A DNA stretch of 64,000 bases, taken from contig CM069605.1 of NCBI GenBank assembly GCA_035771175.1, positions 22,646,288 through 22,710,287 of the forward strand. The letters run 5' to 3'. Shown in pieces: positions 27,308 through 41,200 of the stretch (position 1 is its first letter; every line of letters starts with the position of its first letter). This stretch comes from Paratinospora sagittata (Eukaryota; Streptophyta; Magnoliopsida; Ranunculales; Menispermaceae). Under the pieces are notes generated by a model. It searched no databases. It was not told where the DNA came from and saw only the letters and a program-made list of their open reading frames with translations. The translations under genes were made by a program, and so were the position numbers.

Positions 27308-30300
27308 ATTTTCAGAGTTTTAGTGCTGAGATTGATCGAGATTTTACCCTACACACCAAAGATCAAACTAATGCATTAGACGTGAGATATGTCATCGTTC
27401 TTCGAGCTTGATCTTTTGTAGACTTCGAAAGCTATTGTTTGATGTGTTCTTGATGCAATACAGGTGATGTGTTCGTTTTTTATGTGTTATCTTTCCTAGA
27501 CCACTTCTTATACGTACAGTTTAAAACAAAGGATAGCATCTGCAAATCTAAGCACAAAAGGAATAAAATGAAGAACTTGCTGAACAATGACGTTATGATC
27601 AAGACAGATTGCAATTTTGATTCAATTTGAGGCTTCTTCGCTTGGAAAACTCTTTGGAAAGCTCAATCTGACTTTCAAAATTCATGTGTGTGTTGTATTT
27701 TTGAAAATCAGAGAATGAGTGTTTTATAAAATTAGAAGTTGCAGGTTATAAAGAGCAAGAGAGTACAAAACGATTTGAATTCAAAACATTGTTCAATCTA
27801 AAGTTGTTTTGGGCGTGCGAGACAATGGGAATCATCTAGGTGTTAGTAGAAAATATTTCAATAAAGATAACCTTGCAAAACTGTGTAAGGAATAGAAAAA
27901 TCGAGCAAGCATAAGTGTCCAGATTTTTCTCGTCAGAAATATCAGATTTTTGTCTCAGACGTGGATAGCGCGCTATTGGGTTGTGTATCACGTTCTCGTT
28001 TAGCAGGCTATAGCAGGTCGATATACACAAACCCGTGAGCTCGAGGTTTTTAGACTTTCCGATAGCGTGTTATCAAGGCCTATAGCGCGCTATTGCCCAT
28101 CTCACTAAAAATGGAAAGATCACTGCAGCAGCTTTATAAGGAGTTATCAAAGGGGATAGCGCGCTATAGATAATTTTCCAGAAAAACATATGTTTATTAT
28201 AGAACCCTATCAGCGTGCTATCAACACTGATAGTGCGCGAGTGCCTTCTGGAAAATTTTGGCCAATTGCTGGATAGCCTTATTTTTGAAAAATTAATATT
28301 TTGACCCTTAAGAACTATTCCATTGACACAAAACATATTGATATAAGATTAATAATTTTTAAATAATTCGAATCTCCTTGAAATTATGATTAAAACCTTT
28401 CGAACATCATTTTTTCAAAATGAAATACTATATCGAAGTGATTTTGAAGACTTTGCAATTTTCAGAGTTTTAGTGCTGAGATTGATCGAGATTTTACCCA
28501 ACACACCAAAGATCAAACCAATGCATTAGACGTGAGATATGTCATCGTTCTTCGAGCTTGATCTTTTGTAGACTTCGAAAGCTATTGTTTGATGTGTTCT
28601 TGATGCAATACAGATGATGTGTTCGTTTTTGATGTGTTATCTTTCCGAGACCACTTCTTATACGTACAGTTTAAAACAAAGGATAGCCTCTGCAAATCTA
28701 AGCACAAAAGGAATAAAATGAAGAACTTGCTGAACAATGACGTTATGATCAAGACAGATTGCAATTTTGATTCAATTTGAGGCTTCTTCGCTTGGAAAAC
28801 TCTTTGGAAAGCTCAATCTAACTTGCAAAAATCATGTGTGTTATATTTTTGAAAATCAGAGAATGAGTGTTAAAGAGCAAGAGAGTACAAAACGATTTGA
28901 ATTCAAAACATTGTTCAATCTAAAGTTGTTTTGGCGTGCGAGACAATGGGAATCATCTAGGTGTTAGTAGAAAATATTTCAATAAAGATAACCTTGCAAA
29001 ACTGTGTAAGGAATAGAAAAATCGAGCAAGCATAAGTGTCCAGATTTTTCTCGTCAGAAATATCAGATTTTTGTCTCAAACGTGGATAGCAAGCTATTGG
29101 GTTGTGTATCATGTTCTCGTTTAGCAGGCTATAGCAGGTCGATATACACAAACCCGTGAGCTCGAGTGTTTTAGACTTTCCGATAGCGTGTTATCAAGGC
29201 CTATAGCGCGCTATTGCCCATCTCACTAAAAATGAAAAGATCACTGCAACAGCTTTATAAGGAGTTATCAAAGGGGATAGCGCGCTATAGATAATTTTCC
29301 AGAAAAACATATGTTTTATTATAGAACCCTATCAGCGTGCTATCAACACTGATAGTGCGCTAGTGCCTTCTGGAAAATTTTGGCCAATTGCTGGATAGCC
29401 TTATTTTTGAAAAATTAATATTTTGACACTTAAGAACCATTCCATTGACACAAAACATATTGATATAAGATTAATAATTTTTAAATAATCCGAATCTCAT
29501 TGAAATTATGATTAAAACCTTTCGAACATCATTTTTTCAAAATGAAATACTATATCGAAGTGATTTTGAAGACTTTGCAATTTTCAGAGTTTTAGTGCTG
29601 AGATTGATCGAGATTTTACCCTACACACCGAAGATCAAACTAATGCATTAGACGTGAGATATGTCATCGTTCTTCGAGCTTGATCTTTTGTAGACTTCGA
29701 AAGCTATTGTTTGATGTGTTCTTGATGCAATACAGGTGATGTGTTCGTTTTTTATGTGTTATCTTTCTGAGACCACTTCATATACGTACAGTTTAAAACA
29801 AAGGATAGCCTCTGCAAATCTAAGCACAAAAGGAATAAAATGAAGAACTTGCTGAACAATGACGTTATCATCAAGACAGATTGCAATTTTGATTCAATTC
29901 GAGGCTTCTTCTCTTGGAAAACTCTTTGGAAAGCTCAATCTAACTTGCGAAAATCATGTGTGTTGTATTTTTGAAAATCAGAGAATGTGTGTTTTATAAA
30001 ATTAAAAGTTGCTGGTTAAAGAGCAAGATAGTACAAAACGATTTGAATTCATAACATTGTTCAATCTAAAGTTGTTTTGGGCGTGCGAGACAATGGGAAT
30101 CATCTAGGTGTTAGTAGAAAATATTTCAATAAAGATAACCTTGCAAAACTGTGTAAGGAATAAAAAAATTGACCAAGCATAAGTGTCTAGATTTTTCTCG
30201 TCATAAATATCAGATTTTTGTCTCAGACGTGGATAGCGCGCTATTGGGTTGTGTATCATGTTCTCGTTTAGCAGGCTATAGCAGGTCGATATACACAAAC

Positions 30301-31302
30301 CCGTGAGCTCGAGTTTTTTAGACTTTTCGATAGCGTGTTATCAAGGCCTATAGCGCGCTATTGCCCATCTCACTAAAAATGGAAAGATCACTGCAACAGC
30401 TTTATAAGGAGTTATCAGAGGGGATAGCGCGCTATAGATAATTTTCCAGAAAAACATATGTTTTATTATAGAACCCTATCAGCGTGCTATCAACACTGAT
30501 AGTGCGCTAGTGCCTTCTGGAAAATTTTGGCCAATTGCTGGATAGCCTTATTTTTGAAAAATTAATATTTTGACACTTAAGAACCATTCATTGACACAAA
30601 ACATATTGATATAAGATTAATAATTTTTAAATAATTCGAATCTCGTTGAAATTATGATTAAACCTTTCGAACATCATTTTTTCAAAATGAAATACTATAT
30701 CGAAGTGATTTTGAAGACTTTGCAATTTTCAGAGTTTTAGTGCTGAGATTGATCGAGATTTTACCCTACACACCAAAGATCAAACTAATGCATTAGACGT
30801 GAGATATGTCATCGTTCTTCGAGCTTGATCTTTTGTAGAATTCGAAAGCTATTGTTTGATGTGTTCTTGATGCAATACAGGTGATGTGTTCGTTTTTTAT
30901 GTGTTATCTTTCCGAGACCACTTCATATACGTACAGTTTAAAACAAAGGATAGCCTCTGCAAATCTAAGCACAAAAGGAATAAAATGAAGAACTTGCTGA
31001 ACAATGACGTTATCATCAAGATAGATTGCAATTTTGATTCAATTCGAGGCTTCTTCTCTTGGAAAACTCTTTGGAAAGCTCAATCTAACTTGCAAAAATC
31101 ATGTGTGTTGTATTTTTGAAAATCAGAGAATGAGTGTTTTATAAAATTAGAAGTTGCAGGTTATAAAGAGCAAGACAGTACAAAACGATTTGAATTCATA
31201 ACATTGTTCAATCTAAAGTTGTTTTGGGCGTGCGAGACAATGGGAATCATCTAGGTGTTAGTAGAAAATATTTCAATAAAGATAACCATGCAAAACTGCG
31301 TA
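27308..31302 (+). repeat. Block: split-monomer remainder, then S-P-Y monomers
   Basis: After the split copy (to 27887) come a short S monomer (27888), a P monomer (29009) and a Y monomer (30156). P carries 'caaacgtggatagcaagc', 'ctcgagtgttttag' and 'aaaaatgaaaagatc'. Y carries 'aaattgaccaagc' and 'cataaatat'. The last CTGCAG site is in 27888, so the boundary of the left subfamily lies inside or just after that monomer. Confidence 0.8.
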
Positions 31303-31449
31303 AGGAATAGAAAAATGGAGCAAGCATAAGTGTCCAGATTTTTCTCGTCAGAAATATCAGATTTTTGTCTCAGACGTGGATAGCGCGCTATTGGGTTGTG
31401 TATCATGTTCTCGTTTAGCAGGCTATAGCAGGTCGATATACACAAACCC

Positions 31450-34400
31450 GTGAGCTCGAGTTTTTTAGACTTTCCGATAGCGTGTTATCAAGGCCTATAG
31501 CGCGCTAATGCCCATCTCACTAAAAATGGAAAGATCACTGCAACAGCTTTATAAGGAGTTATCAGAGGGGATAGCGCGCTATAGATAATTTTCCAGAAAA
31601 ACATATGTTTTATTATAGAACCCTATCAGCGTGCTATCAACACTGATAGTGCGCTAGTGCCTTCTGGAAAATTTTGGCCAATTGCTGGATAGCCTTATTT
31701 TTGAAAAATTAATATTTTGACACTTAAGAACCATTCATTGACACAAAACATATTGATATAAGATTAATAATTTTTAAATAATTCGAATCTCGTTGAAATT
31801 ATGATTAAACCTTTCGAACATCATTTTTTCAAAATGAAATACTATATCGAATTGATTTTGAAGACTTTGCAATTTTCAGAGTTTTAGTGCTGAGATTGAT
31901 CGAGATTTTACCCTACACACCAAAGATCAAACTAATGCATTAGACGTGAGATATGTCATCGTTCTTCGAGCTTGATCTTTTGTAGACTTCGAAAGCTATT
32001 GTTTGATGTGTTCTTGATGCAATACAGGTGATGTGTTCGTTTTTTATGTGTTATCTTTCCGAGACCACTCCATATACGTACAGTTTAAAACAAAGGATAG
32101 CCTCTGCAAATCTAAGCACAAAAGGAATAAAATGAAGAACTCGCTGAACAATGACGTTATCATCAAGATAGATTGCAATTTTGATTCAATTCGAGGCTTC
32201 TTCTCTTGGAAAACTCTTTGGAAAGCTCAATCTAACTTGCAAAAATCATGTGTGTTGTATTTTTGAAAATCAGAGAACGAGTGTTTTATAAAATTAGAAG
32301 TTGCAGGTTATAAAGAGCAAGAGAGTACAAAACGATTTGAATTCATAACGTTGTTCAATCTAAAGTTGTTTTGGGCGTGCGAGACAATGGGAATCATCTA
32401 GGTGTTAGTAGAAAATATTTCAATAAAGATAACCATGCAAAACTGTGTAAGGAATAGAAAAATCGAGCAAGCATAAGTGTCCAGATTTTTCTCGTCAGAA
32501 ATATCAGATTTTTGTCTCAGACGTGGATAGCGCGCTATTGGGTTGTGTATCATGTTCTCGTTTAGCAGGCTATAGCAGGTCGATATACACAAACCCGTGA
32601 GCTCGAGTTTTTTAGACTTTCCGATAGCGTGTTATCAAGGCCTATAGCGCGCTATTGCCCATCTCACTAAAAATGGAAAGATCACTGCAACAGCTTTATA
32701 AGTAGTTATCAAAGGGGATAGCGCGCTATAGATAATTTTCCAGAAAAACATATGTTTTATTATAGAACCCTATCAGCGTGCTATCAACACTGATAGTGCG
32801 CTAGTGCCTTCTGGAAAATTTTGGCCAATTGCTGGATAGCCTTATTTTTGAAAAATTAATATTTTGACCCTTAAGAACCATTCCATTGACACAAAACATA
32901 TTGATATAAGATTAATAATTTTTAAATAATTCGAATCTCCTTGAAATTATGATTAAAACCTTTCGAACATCATTTTTTCAAAATGAAATACTATATCGAA
33001 GTGATTTTGAAGACTTTGCAATTTTCAGAGTTTTAGTGCTGAGATTGATCGAGATTTTACCCTACACACCAAAGATCAAACTAATGCATTAGACGTGAGA
33101 TATGTCATCGTTCTTCGAGCTTGATCTTTTGTAGACTTTGAAAGCTATTGTTTGATGTGTTCTTGATGCAATACAGATGATGTGTTCGTTTTTGATGTGT
33201 TATCTTTCCGAGACCACTTCTTATACGTACAGTTTAAAACAAAGGAAAGCCTCTGCAAATCTAAGCACAAAAGGAATAAAATGAAGAACTTGCTGAACAA
33301 TGACGTTATGATCAAGACAGATTGCAATTTTGATTCCATTTGAGGCTTCTTCGCTTGGAAAACTCTTTGGAAAGCTCAATCTAACTTGCAAAAATCATGT
33401 GTGTTGTATTTTTGAAAATCAGAGAATGAGTGTTAAAGAGCAAGAGAGTACAAAACGATTTGAATTCAAAACATTGTTCAATCTAAAGTTGTTTTGGGTG
33501 CGAGACAATGGGAATCATCTAGGTGTTAGTAGAAAATATTTCAATAAAGATAACCTTGCAAAACTGTGTAAGGAATAGAAAAATCGAGCAAGCATAAGTG
33601 TCCAGATTTTTCTCGTCAGAAATATCAGATTTTTGTCTCAAACGTGGATAGCAAGCTATTGGGTTGTGTATCATATTCTCGTTTAGCAGGCTATAGCAGG
33701 TCGATATACACAAACCCGTGAGCTCGAGTGTTTTAGACTTTCCGATAGCGTGTTATCAAGGCCTATAGCGCGCTATTGCCCATCTCACTAAAAATGAAAA
33801 GATCACTGCAACAGCTTTATAAGGAGTTATCAAAGGGGATAGCGCGCTATAGATAATTTTCCTGAAAAACATATGTTTTATTATAGAACCCTATCAGCGT
33901 GCTATCAACACTGATAGTGCGCTAGTGCCTTCTGGAAAATTTTGGCCAATTGCTGGATAGCCTTATTTTTGAAAAATTAATATTTTGACACTTAAGAACC
34001 ATTCCATTGACACAAAACATATTGATATAAGATTAATAATTTTTAAATAATTCGAATCTCATTGAAATTATGATTAAAACCTTTCGAACATCATTTTTTC
34101 AAAATGAAATACTATATCGAAGTGATTTTGAAGACTTTGCAATTTTCAGTGTTTTAGTGCTGAGATTGATCGAGATTTTACCCTACACACCAAAGATCAA
34201 ACTAATGCATTAGACGTGAGATATGTCATCGTTCTTCGAGCTTGATCTTTTGTAGACTTCGAAAGCTATTGTTTGATGTGTTCTGGATGCAATACAGGTG
34301 ATGTGTTCGTTTTTTATGTGTTATCTTTCCGAGACCACTTCATATACGTACAGTTTAAAACAAAGGATAGCCTCTGCAAATCTAAGCACAAAAGGAATAA

Positions 34401-37400
34401 AATGAAGAACTTGCTGAACAATGACGTTATCATCAAGACAGATTGCAATTTTGATTCAATTCGAGGCTTCTTCTCTTGGAAAACTCTTTGGAAAGCTCAA
34501 TCTAACTTGCGAAAATCATGTGTGTTGTATTTTTGAAAATCAGAGAATGAGTGTTTTATAAAATTAAAAGTTGCTGGTTAAAGAGCAAGAGAGTACAAAA
34601 CGATTTGAATTCATAACATTGTTCAATCTAAAGTTGTTTTGGGCGTGCGAGACAATGGGAATCATCTAGGTGTTAGTAGAAAATATTTCAATAAAGATAA
34701 CCTTGCAAAACTGTGTAAGGAATAAAAAAATTGACCAAGCATAAGTGTCTAGATTTTTCTCGTCATAAATATCAGATTTTTGTCTCAGACGTGGATAGCG
34801 CGCTATTGGGTTGTGTATCATGTTCTCGTTTAGCAGGCTATAGCAGGTCGATATACACAAACCCGTGAGCTCGAGTTTTTTAGACTTTCCGATAGCGTGT
34901 TATCAAGGCCTATAGCGCGCTAATGCCCATCTCACTAAAAATGGAAAGATCACTGCAACAGCTTTATAAGGAGTTATCAGAGGGGATAGCGCGCTATAGA
35001 TAATTTTCCAGAAAAACATATGTTTTATTATAGAACCCTATCAGCGTGCTATCAACACTGATAGTGCGCTAGTGCCTTCTGGAAAATTTTGGCCAATTGC
35101 TGGATAGCCTTATTTTTGAAAAATTAATATTTTGACACTTAAGAACCATTCATTGACACAAAACATATTGATATAAGATTAATAATTTTTAAATAATTCG
35201 AATCTCGTTGAAATTATGATTAAACCTTTCGAACATCATTTTTTCAAAATGAAATACTATATCGAATTGATTTTGAAGACTTTGCAATTTTCAGAGTTTT
35301 AGTGCTGAGATTGATCGAGATTTTACCCTACACACCAAAGATCAAACTAATGCATTAGACGTGAGATATGTCATCGTTCTTCGAGCTTGATCTTTTGTAG
35401 ACTTCGAAAGCTATTGTTTGATGTGTTCTTGATGCAATACAGGTGATGTGTTCGTTTTTTATGTGTTATCTTTCCGAGACCACTCCATATACGTACAGTT
35501 TAAAACAAAGGATAGCCTCTGCAAATCTAAGCACAAAAGGAATAAAATGAAGAACTCGCTGAACAATGACGTTATCATCAAGATAGATTGCAATTTTGAT
35601 TCAATTCGAGGCTTCTTCTCTTGGAAAACTCTTTGGAAAGCTCAATCTAACTTGCAAAAATCATGTGTGTTGTATTTTTGAAAATCAGAGAACGAGTGTT
35701 TTATAAAATTAGAAGTTGCAGGTTATAAAGAGCAAGAGAGTACAAAACGATTTGAATTCATAACGTTGTTCAATCTAAAGTTGTTTTGGGCGTGCGAGAC
35801 AATGGGAATCATCTAGGTGTTAGTAGAAAATATTTCAATAAAGATAACCATGCAAAACTGTGTAAGGAATAGAAAAATCGAGCAAGCATAAGTGTCCAGA
35901 TTTTTCTCGTCAGAAATATCAGATTTTTGTCTCAGACGTGGATAGCGCGCTATTGGGTTGTGTATCATGTTCTCGTTTAGCAGGCTATAGCAGGTCGATA
36001 TACACAAACCCGTGAGCTCGAGTTTTTTAGACTTTCCGATAGCGTGTTATCAAGGCCTATAGCGCGCTATTGCCCATCTCACTAAAAATGGAAAGATCAC
36101 TGCAACAGCTTTATAAGTAGTTATCAAAGGGGATAGCGCGCTATAGATAATTTTCCAGAAAAACATATGTTTTATTATAGAACCCTATCAGCGTGCTATC
36201 AACACTGATAGTGCGCTAGTGCCTTCTGGAAAATTTTGGCCAATTGCTGGATAGCCTTATTTTTGAAAAATTAATATTTTGACCCTTAAGAACCATTCCA
36301 TTGACACAAAACATATTGATATAAGATTAATAATTTTTAAATAATTCGAATCTCCTTGAAATTATGATTAAAACCTTTCGAACATCATTTTTTCAAAATG
36401 AAATACTATATCGAAGTGATTTTGAAGACTTTGCAATTTTCAGAGTTTTAGTGCTGAGATTGATCGAGATTTTACCCTACACACCAAAGATCAAACTAAT
36501 GCATTAGACGTGAGATATGTCATCGTTCTTCGAGCTTGATCTTTTGTAGACTTTGAAAGCTATTGTTTGATGTGTTCTTGATGCAATACAGATGATGTGT
36601 TCGTTTTTGATGTGTTATCTTTCCGAGACCACTTCTTATACGTACAGTTTAAAACAAAGGAAAGCCTCTGCAAATCTAAGCACAAAAGGAATAAAATGAA
36701 GAACTTGCTGAACAATGACGTTATGATCAAGACAGATTGCAATTTTGATTCAATTTGAGGCTTCTTCGCTTGGAAAACTCTTTGGAAAGCTCAATCTAAC
36801 TTGCAAAAATCATGTGTGTTGTATTTTTGAAAATCAGAGAATGAGTGTTAAAGAGCAAGAGAGTACAAAACGATTTGAATTCAAAACATTGTTCAATCTA
36901 AAGTTGTTTTGGGTGCGAGACAATGGGAATCATCTAGGTGTTAGTAGAAAATATTTCAATAAAGATAACCTTGCAAAACTGTGTAAGGAATAGAAAAATC
37001 GAGCAAGCATAAGTGTCCAGATTTTTCTCGTCAGAAATATCAGATTTTTGTCTCAAACGTGGATAGCAAGCTATTGGGTTGTGTATCATATTCTCGTTTA
37101 GCAGGCTATAGCAGGTCGATATACACAAACCCGTGAGCTCGAGTGTTTTAGACTTTCCGATAGCGTGTTATCAAGGCCTATAGCGCGCTATTGCCCATCT
37201 CACTAAAAATGAAAAGATCACTGCAACAGCTTTATAAGGAGTTATCAAAGGGGATAGCGCGCTATAGATAATTTTCCAGAAAAACATATGTTTTATTATA
37301 GAACCCTATCAGCGTGCTATCAACACTGATAGTGCGCTAGTGCCTTCTGGAAAATTTTGGCCAATTGCTGGATAGCCTTATTTTTGAAAAATTAATATTT

Positions 37401-38279
37401 TGACACTTAAGAACCATTCCATTGACACAAAACATATTGATATAAGATTAATAATTTTTAAATAATTCGAATCTCATTGAAATTATGATTAAAACCTTTC
37501 GAACATCATTTTTTCAAAATGAAATACTATATCGAAGTGATTTTGAAGACTTTGCAATTTTCAGTGTTTTAGTGCTGAGATTGATCGAGATTTTACCCTA
37601 CACACCAAAGATCAAACTAATGCATTAGACGTGAGATATGTCATCGTTCTTCGAGCTTGATCTTTTGTAGACTTCGAAAGCTATTGTTTGATGTGTTCTG
37701 GATGCAATACAGGTGATGTGTTCGTTTTTTATGTGTTATCTTTCCGAGACCACTTCATATACGTACAGTTTAAAACAAAGGATAGCCTCTGCAAATCTAA
37801 GCACAAAAGGAATAAAATGAAGAACTTGCTGAACAATGACGTTATCATCAAGACAGATTGCAATTTTGATTCAATTCGAGGCTTCTTCTCTTGGAAAACT
37901 CTTTGGAAAGCTCAATCTAACTTGCGAAAATCATGTGTGTTGTATTTTTGAAAATCAGAGAATGAGTGTTTTATAAAATTAAAAGTTGCTGGTTAAAGAG
38001 CAAGAGAGTACAAAACGATTTGAATTCATAACATTGTTCAATCTAAAGTTGTTTTGGGCGTGCGAGACAATGGGAATCATCTAGGTGTTAGTAGAAAATA
38101 TTTCAATAAAGATAACCTTGCAAAACTGTGTAAGGAATAAAAAAATTGACCAAGCATAAGTGTCTAGATTTTTCTCGTCATAAATATCAGATTTTTGTCT
38201 CAGACGTGGATAGCGCGCTATTGGGTTGTGTATCATGTTCTCGTTTAGCAGGCTATAGCAGGTCGATATACACAAACCC
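31450..38279 (+). repeat. Tandem duplication of a 3,415-bp trimer
   Basis: Copy 1 spans about 31450-34864 and copy 2 about 34865-38279. Shared private variants at a 3,415-bp offset include 'cgcgctaatgccc' (31503/34918), 'gaattgattttg' (about 31849/35264), 'gaactcgctg' (32138/35553), 'ttataagtagttatc' (32696/36111), 'gaaagcctctg' (33245/36660) and 'ttttcagtgttttag' (34143/37558). Each copy is 1,147 + 1,121 + 1,147 bp. One or two differences per kb at most are visible, so the duplication is recent. Confidence 0.9.
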
Positions 38280-41200
38280 GCGAGCTCGAGTTTTTTAGAC
38301 TTTCCGATAGCGTGTTATCAAGGCCTATAGCGCGCTATTGCCCATCTCACTAAAAATGGAAAGATCACTGCAACAGCTTTATAAGGAGTTATCAGAGGGG
38401 ATAGCGCGCTATAGATAATTTTCCAGAAAAACATATGTTTTATTATAGAACCCTATCAGCGTGCTATCAACACTGATAGTGCGCTAGTGCCTTCTGGAAA
38501 ATTTTGGCCAATTGCTGGATAGCCTTATTTTTGAAAAATTAATATTTTGACACTTAAGAACCATTCATTGACACAAAACATATTGATATAAGATTAATAA
38601 TTTTTAAATAATTCGAATCTCATTGAAATTATGATTAAACCTTTCGAACATCATTTTTTCAAAATGAAATACTATATCGAAGTGATTTTGAAGACTTTGC
38701 AATTTTCAGAGTTTTAGTGCTGAGATTGATCGAGATTTTACCCTACACACCAAATATCAAACTAATGCATTAGACGTGAGATATGTCATCGTTCTTCGAG
38801 CTTGATCTTTTGTAGACTTCGAAAGCTATTGTTTGATGTGTTCTTGATGCAATACAGGTGATGTGTTCATTTTTTATGTGTTATCTTTCCGAGACCACTT
38901 CATATATGTACAGTTTAAAACAAAGGATAGCCTCCGCAAATCTAAGCACAAAAGGAATAAAATGAAGAACTTGCTGAACAATGACGTTATCATCAAGATA
39001 GATTGCAATTTTGATTCAATTCGAGGCTTCTTCGCTTGGAAAACTCTTTGGAAAGCTCAATCTAACTTGCAAAAATCATGTGTGTTGTATTTTTGAAAAT
39101 CAGAGAATGAGTGTTTTATAAAATTAGAAGTTGCAGGTTATAAAGAGCAAGAGAGTACAAAACGATTTGAATTCATAACATTGTTCAATCTAAAGTTGTT
39201 TTGGGCGTGCGAGACAATGGGAATCATCTAGGTGTTAGTAGAAAATATTTCAATAAAGATAACCATGCAAAACTGCGTAAGGAATAGAAAAATCGAGCAA
39301 GCATAAGTGTCCAGATTTTTCTCGTCAGAAATATCAGATTTTTGTCTCAGACGTGGATAGCGCGCTATTGGGTTGTGTATCATGTTCTCGTTTAGCAGGC
39401 TATAGCAGGTCGATATACACAAACCCGTGAGCTCGAGTTTTTTAGACTTTCCGATAGCGTGTTATCAAGGCCTATAGCGCGCTATTGCCCATCTCACTAA
39501 AAATGGAAAGATCACTGCAACAGCTTTATAAGGAGTTATCAGAGGGGATAGCGCGCTATAGATAATTTTCCAGAAAAACATATGTTTTATTATAGAACCC
39601 TATCAGCGTGCTATCAACACTGATAGTGCGCTAGTGCCTTCTGGAAAATTTTGGCCAATTGCTGGATAGCCTTATTTTTGAAAAATTAATATTTTGACAC
39701 TTAAGAACCATTCATTGACACAAAACATATTGATATAAGATTAATAATTTTTAAATAATTCGAATCTCCTTGAAATTATGATTAAACCTTCCGAACATCA
39801 TTTTTTCAAAATGAAATACTATATCGAAGTGATTTTGAAGACTTTGTAATTTTCAGAGTTTTAGTGCTGAGATTGATCGAGATTTTACCCTACACACCAA
39901 AGATCAAACTAATGCATTAGACGTGAGATATGTCATCGTTCTTCGAGCTTGATCTTTTGTAGAATTCGAAAGCTATTGTTTGATGTGTTCTTGATGCAAT
40001 ACAGGTGATGTGTTCGTTTTTTATGTGTTATCTTTCCGAGACCACTTCATATACGTACAGTTTAAAACAAAGGATAGCCTCTGCAAATCTAATCACAAAA
40101 GGAATAAAATGAAGAACTTGCTGAACAATGACGTTATCATCAAGATAGATTGCAATTTTGATTCAATTCGAGGCTTCTTCTCTTGGAAAACTCTTTGGAA
40201 AGCTCAATCTAACTTGCAAAAATCATGTGTGTTGTATTTTTGAAAATCAGAGAATGAGTGTTTTATAAAATTAGAAGTTGCAGGTTATAAAGAGCAAGAG
40301 AGTACAAAACGATTTGAATTCATAACATTGTTCAATCTAAAGTTGTTTTGGGCGTGCGAGACAATGGGAATCATCTAGGTGTTAGTAGAAAATATTTCAA
40401 TAAAGATAACCATGCAAAACTGCGTAAGGAATAGAAAAATCGAGCAAGCATAAGTGTCCAGATTTTTCTCGTCAGAAATATCAGATTTTTGTCTCAGACG
40501 TGGATAGCGCGCTATTGGGTTGTGTATCATGTTCTCGTTTAGCAGGCTATAGCAGGTCGATATACACAAACCCGTGAGCTCGAGTTTTTTAGACTTTCCG
40601 ATAGCGTGTTATCAAGGCCTATAGCGCGCTATTGCCCATCTCACTAAAAATGGAAAGATCACTGCAACAGCTTTATAAGGAGTTATCAGAGGGGATAGCG
40701 CGCTATAGATAATTTTCCAGAAAAACATATGTTTTATTATAGAACCCTATCAGCGTGCTATCAACACTGATAGTGCGCTAGTGCCTTCTGGAAAATTTTG
40801 GCCAATTGCTGGATAGCCTTATTTTTGAAAAATTAATATTTTGACACTTAAGAACCATTCATTGACACAAAACATATTGATATAAGATTAATAATTTTTA
40901 AATAATTCGAATCTCCTTGAAATTATGATTAAACCTTCCGAACATCATTTTTTCAAAATGAAATACTATATCGAAGTGATTTTGAAGACTTTGTAATTTT
41001 CAGAGTTTTAGTGCTGAGATTGATCGAGATTTTACCCTACACACCAAAGATCAAACTAATGCATTAGACGTGAGATATGTCATCGTTCTTCGAGCTTGAT
41101 CTTTTGTAGAATTCGAAACCTATTGTTTGATGTGTTCTTGATGCAATACAGGTGATGTGTTCGTTTTTTATGTGTTATCTTTCCGAGACCACTTCATATA

